A stretch of DNA of 64,000 nucleotides, from assembly GCA_033980235.1 (NCBI GenBank), contig CM067059.1, positions 13,230,600 through 13,294,599 of the forward strand, read 5' to 3'. The position numbers and the translations under genes are program-made. The DNA comes from Diadema setosum. Lineage: Eukaryota; Echinodermata; Echinoidea; Diadematoida; Diadematidae. This document shows positions 1 to 11,400 of this stretch, piece after piece; the first letter of the stretch is position 1; the number at the start of each line of letters is the position of its first letter. The notes under the pieces were generated by a model. That model saw nothing but the letters and a program-made list of their open reading frames with translations. It was not told the origin of the DNA and searched no databases.

Positions 1-2354
1 CAGTGGGTGACGAAGACTCGAGCTACTGTTTCAGCTGTGATGTCGCTCATGGGGAAGGCTTCTGGCCATCGCGTGAATCGATCGACACATGTGAGGAGGT
101 ATGTGTGACCGTTGGATGGAGGGAGTGGGCCGACGATGTCGATGTGAACGTGGTCGAATCGCGCATCGGGAGATGAGAAAGTGCCGAGGGGCGCTTTGTT
201 GTGGCGATGAATTTTGCTGCGTTGGCACTGTAGACATGTTTTGGCCCATGAACGAACGTCACGATTGATGCCGTTCCAAACAAATCTGTCAGTAACCAGT
301 TTCTGCGTTGCTCTTACTCCTGGATGAGAGAGTTGATGAAGGGAGTGAAAGATCGCCTTGCGATGAGGAGCTGGAATGTATGGACGAGGAAATCCAGTTG
401 ACAAATCACATAATATCGTGCGGTCTGATGAGGGGATTGGCACTGGTGAGAGTTTGAGTGAAGTGTCAGTCGTGAGTTGTTTGAGTTCCTCGTCGTCCTC
501 TTGGGCGAGGGCAATGACGTGGAAGTCGATGGGGGTAGTGCTTACATTGTTGATGAAAGCTCGAGAGAGTGCGTCAGCAGCTGTGTTGCGTTTGCCTGAG
601 ATGTGACGGATGTCGGTGGTGAACTGGGAAATGAAGTCGAGTTGACGAATTTCCCGTGGCGAGTATCTGTCGGGACGACCGTGGAGAGAGTGAGTGAGAG
701 GCTTGTGGTCGGTGTACACGATGAACTGTCGTCCCTCGAGCATGTGCCGAAAGTGTTTGATGCACAGGTATACGGCGAGCAGCTCTCGTCCAAACGCGCT
801 GTAGCGAGTTTCAGCTGGCTGTAGTCGTTTAGAGAAAAACGTGAGAGGTTGCCATGTACCGTCGATGCATTGCTGGAGTACACCGCCGACGCCGACGTCC
901 GACGCATCTGTGAGGAGACAGAGAGGTGCATCCATCTTCGGGTGAACAAGCATGGTGGCTTGTGATAGCGCTGCTTTGACTGCGTTGAATGATGAGAGTT
1001 CGTCGTCGTTGAGTGAGATGGGCTGATTTTTCCTTTTAGCATTTTTCAACTTGTCGGTGAGCGGTTGCATCAAATCAGCGCATCGAGGGAGAAATCTCCG
1101 GTAGAAGTTGACGAGACCCAGGAATTCTCGCAGCTTGCGAAGTGAAGTGGGGGCTGGTAGGTCTTGAATTGCCTGGATCTTGTCTGGCAGAGGAGAGATG
1201 CCGTGGTGATCGACAACGTGACCGAGGAAGTGGAGGGATGGCACGCCGAGTTGGCATTTGGCTGGGTTGATGACGATGCCATACTCAGCAAAGCGTGAAA
1301 ACACAATGTTGAGGTGTCTTTCGTGTTCCTCGTGTGAGCGGCTTGCGACAAGGACGTCGTCCACATACGCGTAGGCGAATGGAAGCCCACGCAGTACTTC
1401 GTCCATGAAGCGTTGAAAGGTCTGCGCCGCGTTGCGAAGTCCAAAAGGCATGCGAGCATATTCAAACAGACCGAAGGGCGTGGTGATGGCGGTTTTGTGA
1501 ACGTCAGCCGGATGAACGGGAATTTGATGGTACGCCTTAACGAGGTCGAGTTTGGAAAATACTGTCATGCCATCGAGGTTTGCTGCAAAGTCTTGGAGGT
1601 GGGGAATGGGGTAACGATCGGGGACTGTTTGTCGGTTGAGGGCGCGGTAATCGCCACATGGTCGCCAATCGCCGGAGGTCTTTTTCGGCACCATGTGGAG
1701 GGGCGAAGACCAGTTGCTTTTCGACTGCGTGACGATGCCGAGCTCGAGCATGTGGCTAAATTCCTCTCTAGCTGCTTCGAGGCGGTCGGATGCGAGACGG
1801 CGTGGTCGAGCGGAGACGGGGGGACCTCGAGTCTCGATGTGGTGGGTGACGGAGTGTTTGACGCTCGCCGGTGTGTATACTGGCTGTGTGATTGATGGAT
1901 GTTGCTGAATTAGAGCGTCGAAGCGAGTGCCGGTGGAGCGTAGCATTTTGAGACTGAAGGATGTTGCCGACGGTTCGGTGACGACGCCGCTAACCGAGAG
2001 ATTAGTCGTTGCATCTATCAGTTTGCGTCGCCTGACGTCGACTAGCAGACCGAAATGCCTCAGGAAGTCAGCTCCTAGGATGGGTGTGGGCACATCCGCT
2101 AGTACGAAAATCCATCGATACACACGTCGCAGTCCGAGGTTTAGCGTTAGGGAACGTTCGCCGTATGTCGTGATTTGTGACTGATTGGCGGCCTGTAGCT
2201 TGATTTTGTTTGATGTCACTCGCCTCTCAGCCGGGGAAGGGGGAAGAACACTGACTTCCGCGCCGGTGTCGACGAGGAACCGCGTGCCGGTGTTCTTGTC
2301 CGAAATGTAGAAGAGGCGACTGTGTGAGTGTGAGCCAGCGTTGTTTGTCGCCAT
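1..2354 (-). CDS. pol: Retrotransposon pol polyprotein (protease-RT-RNase H-integrase start), partial at the window edge
   Basis: An open frame starts at an ATG at 2354 and runs off the left edge, giving at least 784 codons. In order it shows an aspartic protease site (LVDTGAE, near 2265), an RT with the catalytic box YVDD at 1356-1367 (about residue 330, in frame with the ATG), RNase H segments (LTDAS and YTDHKP), then an integrase HHCC zinc region (HQLSHPG ... CLQCQ) and the first core Asp (HIDIVGP). The product would copy the element RNA into DNA and insert it. The start ATG overlaps the gag stop by one base (TAATG), so pol is in the -1 frame. Expression could be by termination-reinitiation or by frameshifting, and the sequence does not decide. 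I saw no stop or frameshift, but only motif blocks were translated carefully. Confidence 0.9.
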   Translation of the reverse strand, partial: MATNNAGSHSHSRLFYISDKNTGTRFLVDTGAEVSVLPPSPAERRVTSNKIKLQAANQSQITTYGERSLTLNLGLRRVYRWIFVLADVPTPILGADFLRHFGLLVDVRRRKLIDATTNLSVSGVVTEPSATSFSLKMLRSTGTRFDALIQQHPSITQPVYTPASVKHSVTHHIETRGPPVSARPRRLASDRLEAAREEFSHMLELGIVTQSKSNWSSPLHMVPKKTSGDWRPCGDYRALNRQTVPDRYPIPHLQDFAANLDGMTVFSKLDLVKAYHQIPVHPADVHKTAITTPFGLFEYARMPFGLRNAAQTFQRFMDEVLRGLPFAYAYVDDVLVASRSHEEHERHLNIVFSRFAEYGIVINPAKCQLGVPSLHFLGHVVDHHGISPLPDKIQAIQDLPAPTSLRKLREFLGLVNFYRRFLPRCADLMQPLTDKLKNAKRKNQPISLNDDELSSFNAVKAALSQATMLVHPKMDAPLCLLTDASDVGVGGVLQQCIDGTWQPLTFFSKRLQPAETRYSAFGRELLAVYLCIKHFRHMLEGRQFIVYTDHKPLTHSLHGRPDRYSPREIRQLDFISQFTTDIRHISGKRNTAADALSRAFINNVSTTPIDFHVIALAQEDDEELKQLTTDTSLKLSPVPIPSSDRTILCDLSTGFPRPYIPAPHRKAIFHSLHQLSHPGVRATQKLVTDRFVWNGINRDVRSWAKTCLQCQRSKIHRHNKAPLGTFSSPDARFDHVHIDIVGPLPPSNGHTYLLTCVDRFTRWPEAFPMSDITAETVARVFVTH

Positions 2355-3295
2355 TAGGCGCTGGCTTGCTCGTTTCCCTGGCTCGTGGCAGCGGGCGGTT
2401 GATGAGCAGAAGACGGTTGTCGTCGACACGGTGGTTGACAACGGCGAGCGTGCTCTCCATATGTTTGATGGTACCAGCACTCGCCATTGTCGTCGGAAGC
2501 AGGCGTCTGAGCAGGCACGGCAGGGCTGCTACTACGCGAGGTATGCTGTCGGTTTCTGCGTGTGGCCGACCGACCTCGACTACGGCTCCGCTCACGGTTA
2601 CGAAGCTGCATTGTTAGAGTTTCCACCTGCATTGTTAAACGGTGTATTTGGTCCTGGAGGTGTTGATTGGGCGCGGGTGTTGTTTGGGGTGGGGCTGTCA
2701 TGGCATTGACAAAACTCGGCGCTGTGACGGCTAGGATGCGGTCGGCGAGCTCCGCTAACTGTGTGACCGTCAGCGAATCGCTCGACGATGCCAGGATTTG
2801 TTGTACGTTTGTCGGCATGCGCTGGACGAACAGCTGCCGAAGAATGCTGTCTTCGAGCACGCGATCACCAAGCAGCTGTTTCATCCGACGGAGGAGTTGG
2901 GTTGGTTTCCTATCCCCCAGTTCTTCCTCCGTCAAGAGCTGCTGTAGTCTACGTTGCTCCGATTCGGATGTCCGAGCGACGAGTGCTGTCTTCAGTGTGG
3001 TGTATGGCTGTGCGGCAGGCTTTGTGATGAGGAGGTCGCGCACCTCCTGGGCGATGTCGGGGGAAAGGGAAGAAACCACATAGGCATATTTTGAGTCTTC
3101 CTTGGTAATGCGGCGAGTTGTGAATTGGGCCTCAACCTGCGCGAACCACACCAACGGGTCTTGTGGCCAGTATGGTGGCAGCTTTATGTTTGCTACGGCG
3201 GCATTATCGACAGCGATGTCAGTGGATGGTTTCGAAGTCGCGTCATCAATCGGGGGCTGAACGGGCTCAACAGGCGCTTGCGAGGGGTCGGTCAT
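2354..3295 (-). CDS. gag: Retrotransposon Gag-like protein
   Basis: This is a 313-codon ORF with its ATG 21 bases from the primer binding site. The N-terminal half carries the capsid-like pattern usual in metazoan Ty3/Gypsy gag ([20 protein letters not shown] near residues 38-57), followed by helical segments with leucine repeats. After about residue 200 come a Q/L-rich coiled-coil-like stretch, an Arg/Ser-rich basic segment and one Cys-His box of form C-X2-H-X9-C-X3-C (CWYH ... CQPPC). That box is not the usual CCHC zinc knuckle and resembles the CHCC box reported for CsRn1-clade elements. The predicted role is RNA packaging and particle assembly. The stop TAA overlaps the pol ATG. Confidence 0.9.
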   Translation of the reverse strand: MTDPSQAPVEPVQPPIDDATSKPSTDIAVDNAAVANIKLPPYWPQDPLVWFAQVEAQFTTRRITKEDSKYAYVVSSLSPDIAQEVRDLLITKPAAQPYTTLKTALVARTSESEQRRLQQLLTEEELGDRKPTQLLRRMKQLLGDRVLEDSILRQLFVQRMPTNVQQILASSSDSLTVTQLAELADRILAVTAPSFVNAMTAPPQTTPAPNQHLQDQIHRLTMQVETLTMQLRNRERSRSRGRSATRRNRQHTSRSSSPAVPAQTPASDDNGECWYHQTYGEHARRCQPPCRRQPSSAHQPPAATSQGNEQASA

Positions 3296-3316
3296 AGTGG
3301 CGGGGAGATGAATTAG

Positions 3317-3334
3317 ATCACGTCGGGGTCACCA
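3317..3334 (-). other. Primer binding site complementary to tRNA-Trp
   Basis: The plus strand reads ATCACGTCGGGGTCACCA. This equals the 3' end of animal tRNA-Trp as I recall it (GTTCAAATCACGTCGGGGTCA) plus CCA. On the element strand this is TGGTGACCCCGACGTGAT, one base inside the presumed LTR end, where minus-strand DNA synthesis would be primed. It is not a tRNA gene, because the rest of the cloverleaf is absent. The tRNA sequence is from memory. Confidence 0.85.
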
Positions 3335-3335
3335 G

Positions 3336-4084
3336 TGAAGGGATTTCGTAGTAAGATATAGTAGGGCGTAGAAAATATCCTGCTACTCACCATTCGTTGA
3401 TTTTATACACACAATATCTCCCGCGTTTCCGAGTTGCGCTTGGAGTCGATGCTGTTGCAGGAAATGGTCCTCCAATTGAGAGTTCAGTTATTGCACTTTC
3501 CCGTTTGGTATATACACAAAAACATAACGCGACACAAAGTATAATTCCAGTAAATATGGCGAAGTAGCACAATGTTGAATGCTCCACGAGACGGCGAAGT
3601 TAGAGAGGGGAAATAGAGATAGACAGATTGAGAGAGAGAGAGAGAGAGAGAAGATCGCGAGTCCGATGTTTGATGATGAAGTTTGGCGAGTTGACAACTT
3701 GGCGTTTTCGTGCTTTCACGTCGAAAGCTGGTCAAGAAGTGTTGTGTGCGTGAAAAGTTGAATTTTGTGAATGAAGAGTTGTAGCATGCGTGCGAAATTT
3801 CTTCGAGACGTGGAGCGAAGAAAAGAAGGAGATTGGTTAGAAAGGATGTCCATCTCGCGTTGTCATGGTGACCGTAGGAGTGACCGGAGGTGAAGTTACG
3901 TTGTTCGCGAGGAATGTGACAGATGATAATATATGAATGCTCGCGATGCAGAGGGCCAGAGCGGTCGTAAAAATGTGCTTGTATTACCTCGTAGAGTGAC
4001 CACTGGCGGATATGGTCAGCGAGTGGACGAAAACAATTCTCGGTAATGTTAGAAAATGAAAGTGTGACTCATTGTGCTGCTACA
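3336..4084 (-). repeat. Probable 5' LTR of the retrotransposon
   Basis: The inner end is set by the primer binding site: the element strand ends ...CCCTTCA one base before it. The outer end is proposed at 4084, where the element strand would begin TGTAGCAGCAC. This gives imperfect terminal inverted bases TGTAG/CTTCA and a length near 749 bp. The CpG-containing character of 3300-4080 fades just beyond. The second LTR is outside the window, so the outer boundary and the target-site duplication (candidate GACT or GACTC) cannot be confirmed. A short (GA)n run lies at about 3630-3652. Confidence 0.5.
3401..3407 (-). promoter_or_regulatory. Candidate TATA box of the LTR promoter
   Basis: On the element strand this reads TATAAAA, about 65 bp before the inner LTR end. 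Transcription would start near 3375, leaving a short R-U5 part. The placement is reasonable for an LTR promoter but rests on the motif alone. Confidence 0.35.
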
Positions 4085-6012
4085 GACTCATCTAGTAATC
4101 ATAGGCGGCACGATGATTAATTCATGGCATCAAAGATGTAACATGTAATCATGAGAAGCAACATGACTCTGACATAGAGATGCTGGGAGAATAATCAAAA
4201 GAGCTCACAGAAAAACAACAAGCAGCAAAGAAACAAAACAAGGGAGAAAAAACTTCATGAATATCCATATTGCAAAATCAGAAGACAGTGCGATGTCAGC
4301 TGTGACATATCATCTCACATTTCAGCACCCATAGAGATTTACAAGTATATTTGAAAAGCAGAGCCTTCCTAAACCTGCATACAGGGAGTTCCTTGAAGAT
4401 TTCACCATTTCTTTATGCCCTGATTGAAGAATTATAGCCTCTCTGATTTGGCAGTGATTATTGCCTTTTCAGATGCTCGTGACATATAAGTATATCTCCC
4501 TCATGACACATTGGAATCTTCCTGAGGATTTTATAGATGTGTTAATGTTGGCAGCCTCAGGAATCAGCTGGAAAGTTCAGAGGTATATTCCACTCGTCCT
4601 GAGTATCCACAGTTAAATCAGATCCCAAAAGAAAAGAGATTTAAGTTATTCTGCCGTGGGATGTTCTCCCCTCCAATGCCCCCCCCCCTTCTTCTCCCAT
4701 CCCCACCCACCCCACCCCAAGAAAAATGCATGCTTTTATACTACTGGTATGTAATACTGACGGTATTTTGTAATGATATTTTAATACATCCAAATAGAGA
4801 TCTTTACAAAGAGTGGCATACTGATCATCGAGCAGAGAAGTAAATGCTCAACTTAACCCTTATTGAGAGTGATGGATACATGGGTGACTGGAAATACAAT
4901 TTGTACCTGGCACAGGGCAAGATTGATTCGGACATATTTTGAGTTGCGACTACGGCTGGTTGTCCTCGGATCTGGTCACTTTCTGATGCTCCGTAATCTA
5001 ATGCGATTTTGTCCATCGTAATACGATACTAAATGGACTCGTGAACAGGAGATACCCTGATATCGGCTCAGATTCGGTGATCTATTGTGACAGGCTGCCT
5101 CTTCCGTGAACTTTACTCTATCTCACTCTCTCTTACTTTCTTTCTCTCTCTTCCCTCTCTCTTTCTCTGTCGCTTCGTCTCCTCAGCAAGTGGGAAGGAA
5201 ATTCTAGTAATCCAGATGAAGGATCGTGGATTAACCTTTAACAAAAACGGTCTCGTTTGCGAGAGATTTCCTCCGTAGAAATAGGTCTGTGCATGTGGCT
5301 GTGTTTACACTCTCATCTAGAAAGGATTGCTGCCTGGTGTAGTGATGTTTCAGAACATTTCCAATGTTGTTTCGAGGTGTTTTTTTTTTTCCTACCACAT
5401 CTGTGTTCCTTTCCATCCTGTCAAATTGATTTGCAATCAAAATGATCTGCAACAATACATAATATTATGTGGAGCACAAAGCTGTTTTCAGTAGTCAGGG
5501 TTGTCTGATGATGACTTCTCAGCCAGTCGTTTGTGAGAAAAAAAAAAGAGAGAGATGAAAAGCACAAAAAAAAAGTAACAGGTTACATGAAAGACACTTG
5601 AATCCAAACTCAGCCACCACTTACAGTTGCAAAAAACATCCAATCATATTGGTCACCTTTCCTAAATTGAGCTTTCAGATAAATTTCACGCATAGTAAAA
5701 TGATAACAACTTGGAGTGCTGGCAGTAACTTTGAAGAGGTCCATGAAATGAATCTCTCGGCAGTCTTTTGATCCCTGTGAAGCACTTTTTCTAATTGCCC
5801 TTTATTGCTTTTGAATGCTGGATGCTGCTTGTAGTCACCTGATGGTGTGAAAAGTCATCTTTTTTTTTTTCATTCCTTTTTAGATACATGTGGGTGTAAA
5901 TGGGATTGTTTGTTATGACAAATGATATAAATATCAGGTTATGGACGCCAAGTGCCTGTTTCTTTTGAGATCTCTTCACCAACACTTTATGTGTGTGTGT
6001 GTGTGTGTGTGC

Positions 6013-6584
6013 TTTTTGTGATACTTTTATTTTATTTTTTTTATTTTTTTTATTTTTTTTTTGTACATGTCAATACTTTCTCGTCAAGAAATGGTCAGTA
6101 GGATTGATTATAATCGAGTTGTTATGTTTGAAGGGAGATGATGGGCAGTATAAGTTGGTAATGGATTTGTCTTTTGAATGGCATTTGTACCGTTTTTATG
6201 TTCATGTTACACCCAGAATGGGTTGATTTATAATTGATTTGAATGAAATCAATAAAATATCATTGAAAAAAAAAAAAAAGTGTGTGTGTGTGTGTGTGTG
6301 TGAGGTGAAGCTTCCCAGATTAACATACTGGTGGTGATATCTGTGATAGATCGCATTTTTTGTGATTTATTTTTAAAAAGTCAGAACAGTCCTTGTCCGC
6401 TCTGCTGCTTTTGCCCATCACCTTAGAGGAACCCAAATCGATGTCGCAAGACTTGACCCCCGCGCCGGAGGAAGCATTAAGTGGTCTGGGGACGGTTTTT
6501 ATCCCCCGCAAGCAGCTGCCTGCAGCCCATGGGGTTTTTCCTCTTCCTAGCCTCCTTATATAGTTTTTTGTGATACTTTTATTT
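6013..6584. repeat. Candidate insertion bounded by a 20-bp perfect direct repeat
   Basis: TTTTTGTGATACTTTTATTT occurs at 6013-6032 and again at 6565-6584. The 532 bp between them contain T-rich sequence, an AATAAA followed 10 bases later by a 14-A run (6251-6279), a (TG)n tract and a GC-richer block at about 6380-6545. Long direct repeats like this arise as target-site duplications of LINE-type retroposition, but the A-run is internal and not next to the right repeat, so a local duplication is also possible. Confidence 0.4.
6251..6279 (+). other. Polyadenylation-like AATAAA plus A14 run
   Basis: AATAAA at 6251-6256 is followed by A14 at 6266-6279. In genomic DNA, a signal joined to an A-run is the mark of a reverse-transcribed mRNA 3' end. 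Upstream sequence back to about 6060 shows no recognisable coding region, so the source transcript is unknown. Confidence 0.35.
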
Positions 6585-6773
6585 AACTGTCTACACTTAA
6601 GAGCTCCCTTAAAGGGCAGGTTATTCTATTTTTATTGCATGTTTTTGACCTGTCTGCAGAGTACTTACTTTCGTGCTGAACTTCATGAATACATTTAGTG
6701 CGACACAGGGAAATTATCTGTCTCTTTGGGTTGACAGGATGATAATGTGAAGCATGTTCTTTTGCTAGGTTTA

Positions 6774-6804
<31 letters not shown>

Positions 6805-7047
6805 ATATGTGTTTAAAAGAGAAAAGAAGGGGAGAATAGAGAGAAAGTAGGTGATATTGTGTATCATGTGTGTTTTGCACATGTGTAAGAACCAGTTGAT
6901 TAGGCAGTCTATGATATGACAGGGTTTTAAAATCCCACAGATCAGTTTCATGTGTTAAGAATTCTAATGTGTGTCATATTAAAAATAAGCACACACCATA
7001 TTATGATATTTCATTCATTTGAAAACTGGATGGTTTTCCTCATGCAG

Positions 7048-7277
7048 TTGATGCAGAAACACTCTTAAAAATAGTTGATAAATTAGAGACATTGGCAAAA
7101 GGAGAGAAGAGTGAGAGGGGGAAAAAAGGGCTTTCTCAAATGAAACAGAAAAGAAAGTTTGAAATGGGTGACAAAGGAGCAAACTCACTTACTGTAAAAA
7201 GAAAAAAAAAACACCCCAAAACTCAAATAAGTGGTGACATGAAGGGAGCATGTGCTCCACCTTCAAGACAGCAGCAG
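7048..7277 (+). other. Open stretch with splice-like ends, possible cryptic or alternative exon
   Basis: The segment is bounded by a CAG acceptor (7045-7047) and a CAG|GTAGGA donor (7278). In one frame it is open for 76 codons, beginning DAETLLKIVDKLETL and continuing Lys-rich. It would exit in phase 0, the phase in which the PH exon at 8430 begins. Against it are A-rich codons unlike the certain exons and no resemblance to the DH-PH linker expected here. It could equally be a repeat-derived fragment. Confidence 0.2.
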
Positions 7278-8429
7278 GTAGGAGCATCATTTTTCATGAC
7301 GGGGTGGCATAAAAATATACATGTTTCTTATGTATAATCACTGCGTTTTTAAGGACTTTGTGAGCTCTTACTCCGGAGGTGTTCAAAAACTTCCTCATAT
7401 CATGGACCTACCCCAAAATTATTTGTTGTTGTAGGTCCATGCTCAAATCTGTCCAGGTGAGTGCATGCTGTCCTGCTAGCACTAAAACAAAAATGCCAAG
7501 GTCAGGAAGTATGTCAGAAGCTCTTCATTCTCTCTCCCTCCCCCCCCCCCCATCCCCATCATGTCTTTCACCCCTCTTACTTCCATTTTTTTGCCCCTGT
7601 CTTCCAGCGGTCTCCTATTACCTCCTCCTTGAATATCAAAATTGAGAATCAGCTTGGGATGATTATCTGCGATATGCACCATTTACAAGGGGAATGAGAC
7701 AAGAGTGACATGGTGGAACTCATGGAGGATGCTATTCATTTGGAATCGTGCCAAAAATTCTCGCTGTCTGGATTAACCCGTTGAATCCCACTGCGCTTTC
7801 CATGCTTTTTTCACATGTCCTATGCATTCAAGAAGTTATTGAGTTCTTTCTCACATAAAAAGGTTGTATTCTTCTAAAGTAACCCACTTCAGGTAAGGGT
7901 GCTATCTGAAATTTGCTGTGTCTTTGCTGAGGAATTGCAAGATAATACTTTTTGCAGTCATAAAGTTCACATCTTCTGTAGATGAAGTTCTTTTCATAGA
8001 TTGGGCCATAAAGAACCCATTTTGAAAAAAAAAGGCAATAATGACATGGTCAAAAAAGTTCCTGAAAAAACTGCACTGTTTACCATGAAATACCACTTGA
8101 ATGGGATAATGCATAGGCCCTACCTACTGATAACATTTTATTCATGATTTTGTGAGGAATTGACACTCTGTTTACCATAATCTGTTTACACATGTGACAG
8201 GTTTTTTTTTTTTTTATGAGGTCAAAGTCCATATCATTCCCCTACCCCCCCCCCTTCACTAATCTTATGTTGTATGTGCTTATTAATGTGAGAGAGGGAA
8301 TATCAGTAACATTTCTTTAGTATGCCCTGTGATTTGAACCATCGGCAAAGATCAAAATAGCAATGACAATATAATATTTCATACACATCACTGAGTGTTT
8401 GTTTTGTTTCCTTTCTATATCTCCCGCAG

Positions 8430-8465
8430 GATGACCTCAATACATACGGAGACCTTGTGTTGGAG
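8430..8465 (+). CDS. RhoGEF exon: DH-PH linker
   Basis: This is a 36-nt exon with acceptor CCCGCAG and donor GAG|GTAAGT. It codes DDLNTYGDLVLE in phase 0-0. The TYG(D/E)LVLE motif begins the PH domain in PLEKHG1/2/3 proteins. It is too short for an ORF search, and is supported by the splice sites and by continuity with the next exon. Confidence 0.9.
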
Positions 8466-11400
8466 GTAAGTTCTGATGTGGACCTTTTAAATCAAGTGCG
8501 TATTTTTATAGCCAAATGTTACATTGCAAACAAAAATGTGATGGATTTTATTGATAAAACAGTTGTGAATCAGTTAAAACTGGACCCTCCCCCCCCCCAT
8601 GAAAAACAAAATTAATATATGAATTCATCCAAACCAACTGATTACAAAGTATCTTCATTTCTTCTTTTTTTCTTTAGTTGTTGGATGATGGATATTTCTT
8701 TTGAAATTAGCCATGAGGCATTCCATAAATACTAATAAATGCTTATGATTGCTCTGTGTATTAGCGCTTGCCATTTAAAAACCCTCCATCTAAATGCATG
8801 ACACTGAAAATTGGTCAAGCCCCTGCAAATGTCAGCCTAAATTTACTTTGCTTTGTCTGTTAAAAGATGTACATTCGTGTAGCTCGAATTCTCAATCAGA
8901 AGTGTGCAAGTATTATTGTTGTCTTGACGCTCGATGAGTTAAAAATCCCATCAACTGGGTAAACAGGGTGAGTTAGCGTGTATCCCGAGAGGCCGCGGCG
9001 ATGAGCAATGCGGTTCACCTGTCAGAAACCATAGAGGGGGCTTTCCCCAAATGCTGCCAGCATGTGTTCCTCTTCCCTCTCTGTTGTCCTGTGATAATGA
9101 AAAACTCTCCTTTGTTGCTGGGCAACAATTAGCCAAACTTTCCCTCTGCGTGTCACCACCATGCCATTGTTTAATTCCTTCGCAGACAGAGCTAATTTGA
9201 AATAATTTTTGCATCTCGCGTAAAGCCCCAAGCAACTGTTCACGGAGGTATGCACCCCAGAGTACATCAAGTGTGGCCCTTATGTGGAGGGTTATTGTAC
9301 ACCATAATGTCTGAAACAATGGCACATGGCAAATGTCAACACTGTGACTTTTTAAGATATGGCATTTAGACTTGGTGTCATTCTGTTTTATTTGTAGCTA
9401 GCCTATGGTCAAATATAGACAATCTTTCCCCAAACTGCCTAAATATCAAACAGGGAGTTGGCACAGCCAGCCATGAATGGCCAAAGTTGAATGATATCTG
9501 CCTGATGATAGGCACGGGGAGAGATGATTGATGTGAAAACATGGTCGATTAAGGGATTGTTTTTCATGCGATGTGGAGCTGATGTAAATTACATACCAAT
9601 TACACCCATTTTGTTCAGTTATGGTGCCATAAAGGACACAAATTGTTCATTCAGAGATGTCAATGTTGATTAACAGCATTCAATTTGTATCACAATCCCG
9701 GTTTGATTAATCCACTCAGCGACTTAATCAACCAGTAATGCAGTGATGCAATTGAATCCAATTTCCCCCTCCATGTCGCACTTCGTCTGACTCTAATTGC
9801 GCCGTGAGTGATGAATTATGGAGATTGATCTTGTTTGTTTCCATGTCAACAGGGCGTGATGCGCATGCAGGGTGCTAGGGGTGACCGGTTCATCTACCTG
9901 TTCGAGAAGGCACTGCTCATCGGCAAGAAGCACGAAAACACGAATCTCATCAGTATTAAGACTCAGATTAAGGTGAGGATGAACCCTGATTCCTGGTGAC
10001 AACATGGCTGGCAGTATACTCATTTTTGTTTTTATCCGCATGGGTTAAAGTCCCCTGCTGGCACAGAAGGGGTTAATATCCTTAGACCAACCAAGTGAAT
10101 ATCAACTTCAGAATTGTTACATTCATTCATGGAACACAAGAGTGCATTTGTAGCAGTTTTCGTTTGTAGTATGTTGTTTCTTGTAGTGTTCAAACTGTCA
10201 AATCTCTTGCTTTGAAATGTGAACAATTCCTACTTTGATGACGTGAATACTGACTTTCAAAGTTTTGTCGCAGTTTATCAAGTTTAGAATTGTATTTATA
10301 ATGGATTTATTTGTAGCCTGCCGTTTCTATTGTGAAACAGCTTCGATAATTCCATCCTAAATTGTAAAATGCATTTGACTTTAGAGAATAGACCTTTTCC
10401 AAGGTTAGAATCCAAAAGTCTGAATCCTTAAGAACCTTTCATGTAGGAAATTCCACAAATATGTCTAAATCATGCTATGGATATGTTGTCTACGATGGAT
10501 ATGGCGCATGCAATACAACAGACAAAAAGAGATAAAATGTGCTGAATTTTTCCTCCAAGCCAGCTTCATCAGGAGGGATTTCCATGCAGTGTTGGTGTCA
10601 CATTACCAGCCTCACTTTGCTGTTGCCAGATGCTCATTTCCTTCATTCATTCTTTCCCCCTACCCCTTCCCCACTCAGTAAACCCCAATGACATTTGCGT
10701 CAAACAGACAGTATCATCAGATATAAACAGTATCCTTACCCAAAGCCCCCCTTACTCTGTGCCTCCACCTTCCCTCCTGCACCCCATCCTTCCCTCCTGG
10801 CGAGGGGGGATGAGCAGGAACTGGGCACCCAAACAGCTGGAGGGAGGTGCCATTACGGGTCTAGACATATTTTACTTGATACCCTGCTTCCTTCTCTAAT
10901 GATGGTCAAGCTCCTGTCTTTCTATTTTACCTTCTTTTCTGCCTATCTTTCTATCTGTCTATCTTTCTATCTATCACATGTACTGATCGATCCATCCATC
11001 TGTCTGTCTATCTGTCTGTTCTCCTTTTCTTTTTCTAGATTTATCTGTACATGTTTATGGCTGTCTTTGTATATGTCCTTCTGTCCTTTTCTCTCTCCCT
11101 CCCTCCCCTCTCTTCTATCTGTCTATCTTCACTCCTTCTGTCTATCCATCTATTTGTCTTTCTGCCTGCCTATCTGTCTGTCTGTCTCTGTCTCTCTTTC
11201 TCACTCTTCTCGTGGCCATACTCAGCATACAGGCCAATGAAAATTTTTGAGGTTCCCCACACTGAGCAAATTTTGCATGGTGCTAGCCTCAATTCAGAGT
11301 GTTTAGTGTTTTCTTTGAGTCTTTCTAGCATCGCTCCCCCCCCCCCCCAAAAAAAAAAAGGAAATAGAATCCTGCTTGATGAGACTTTTCCTCTTTAAGA

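Larger units (their letters stand above)
1..4084 (-). mobile_element. Ty3/Gypsy LTR retrotransposon, CsRn1-like, 5' part (left end beyond the window)
   Basis: On the minus strand the order is probable LTR, tRNA-Trp primer binding site, gag and pol (protease, reverse transcriptase, RNase H, start of integrase), which is the Ty3/Gypsy order. Two traits together suggest the CsRn1 clade: a primer binding site for tRNA-Trp, and a gag Cys-His box of the C-H-C-C type instead of the usual CCHC knuckle. Gag and pol are open over everything visible, so this is a recent and possibly complete copy, although the rest of integrase and the 3' LTR lie left of position 1. It is antisense to the RhoGEF gene that begins in this window at 8430. 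The clade assignment rests on recalled family traits, not on a tree. Confidence 0.88.
4085..8429 (+). other. Non-coding sequence left of the first recognised RhoGEF exon (probable intron)
   Basis: I searched this stretch for DH-domain exons that should precede the PH exons and found none, so it is most likely part of a long intron that continues leftward through the retrotransposon. It holds (TG)n tracts at 5990-6011, 6280-6302 and 6776-6803, a poly-C tract near 4680, a candidate 532-bp insertion at 6033-6564, and a Lys-rich open stretch with splice-like ends at 7048-7277. No other gene was seen. Confidence 0.6.

Noticed and set aside
2227..2595. 122-codon minus-strand ORF across the gag-pol junction
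   Set aside because: It is in a third frame relative to gag and pol. The protease DTG motif and the RT are in the frame starting at 2354.
3317..3334. Match to tRNA-Trp as a tRNA gene or SINE head
   Set aside because: Only the 3' 18 nt including CCA are present, and they are located exactly between LTR and gag, so it is a primer binding site.
7435..7456. 22-nt segment between TTGTAG and AG|GTGAGT
   Set aside because: The ends resemble splice sites, but 22 nt would shift the frame before the PH exons and the peptide (SMLKSVQ) does not resemble the linker. The acceptor is part of a chance hairpin with ATGGACCTAC.
10600..11240. Plus-strand ORFs rich in Ser, Leu and Tyr at about 10695-11240
   Set aside because: They are translations of (CTGT/CTAT)n simple repeats in an intron.
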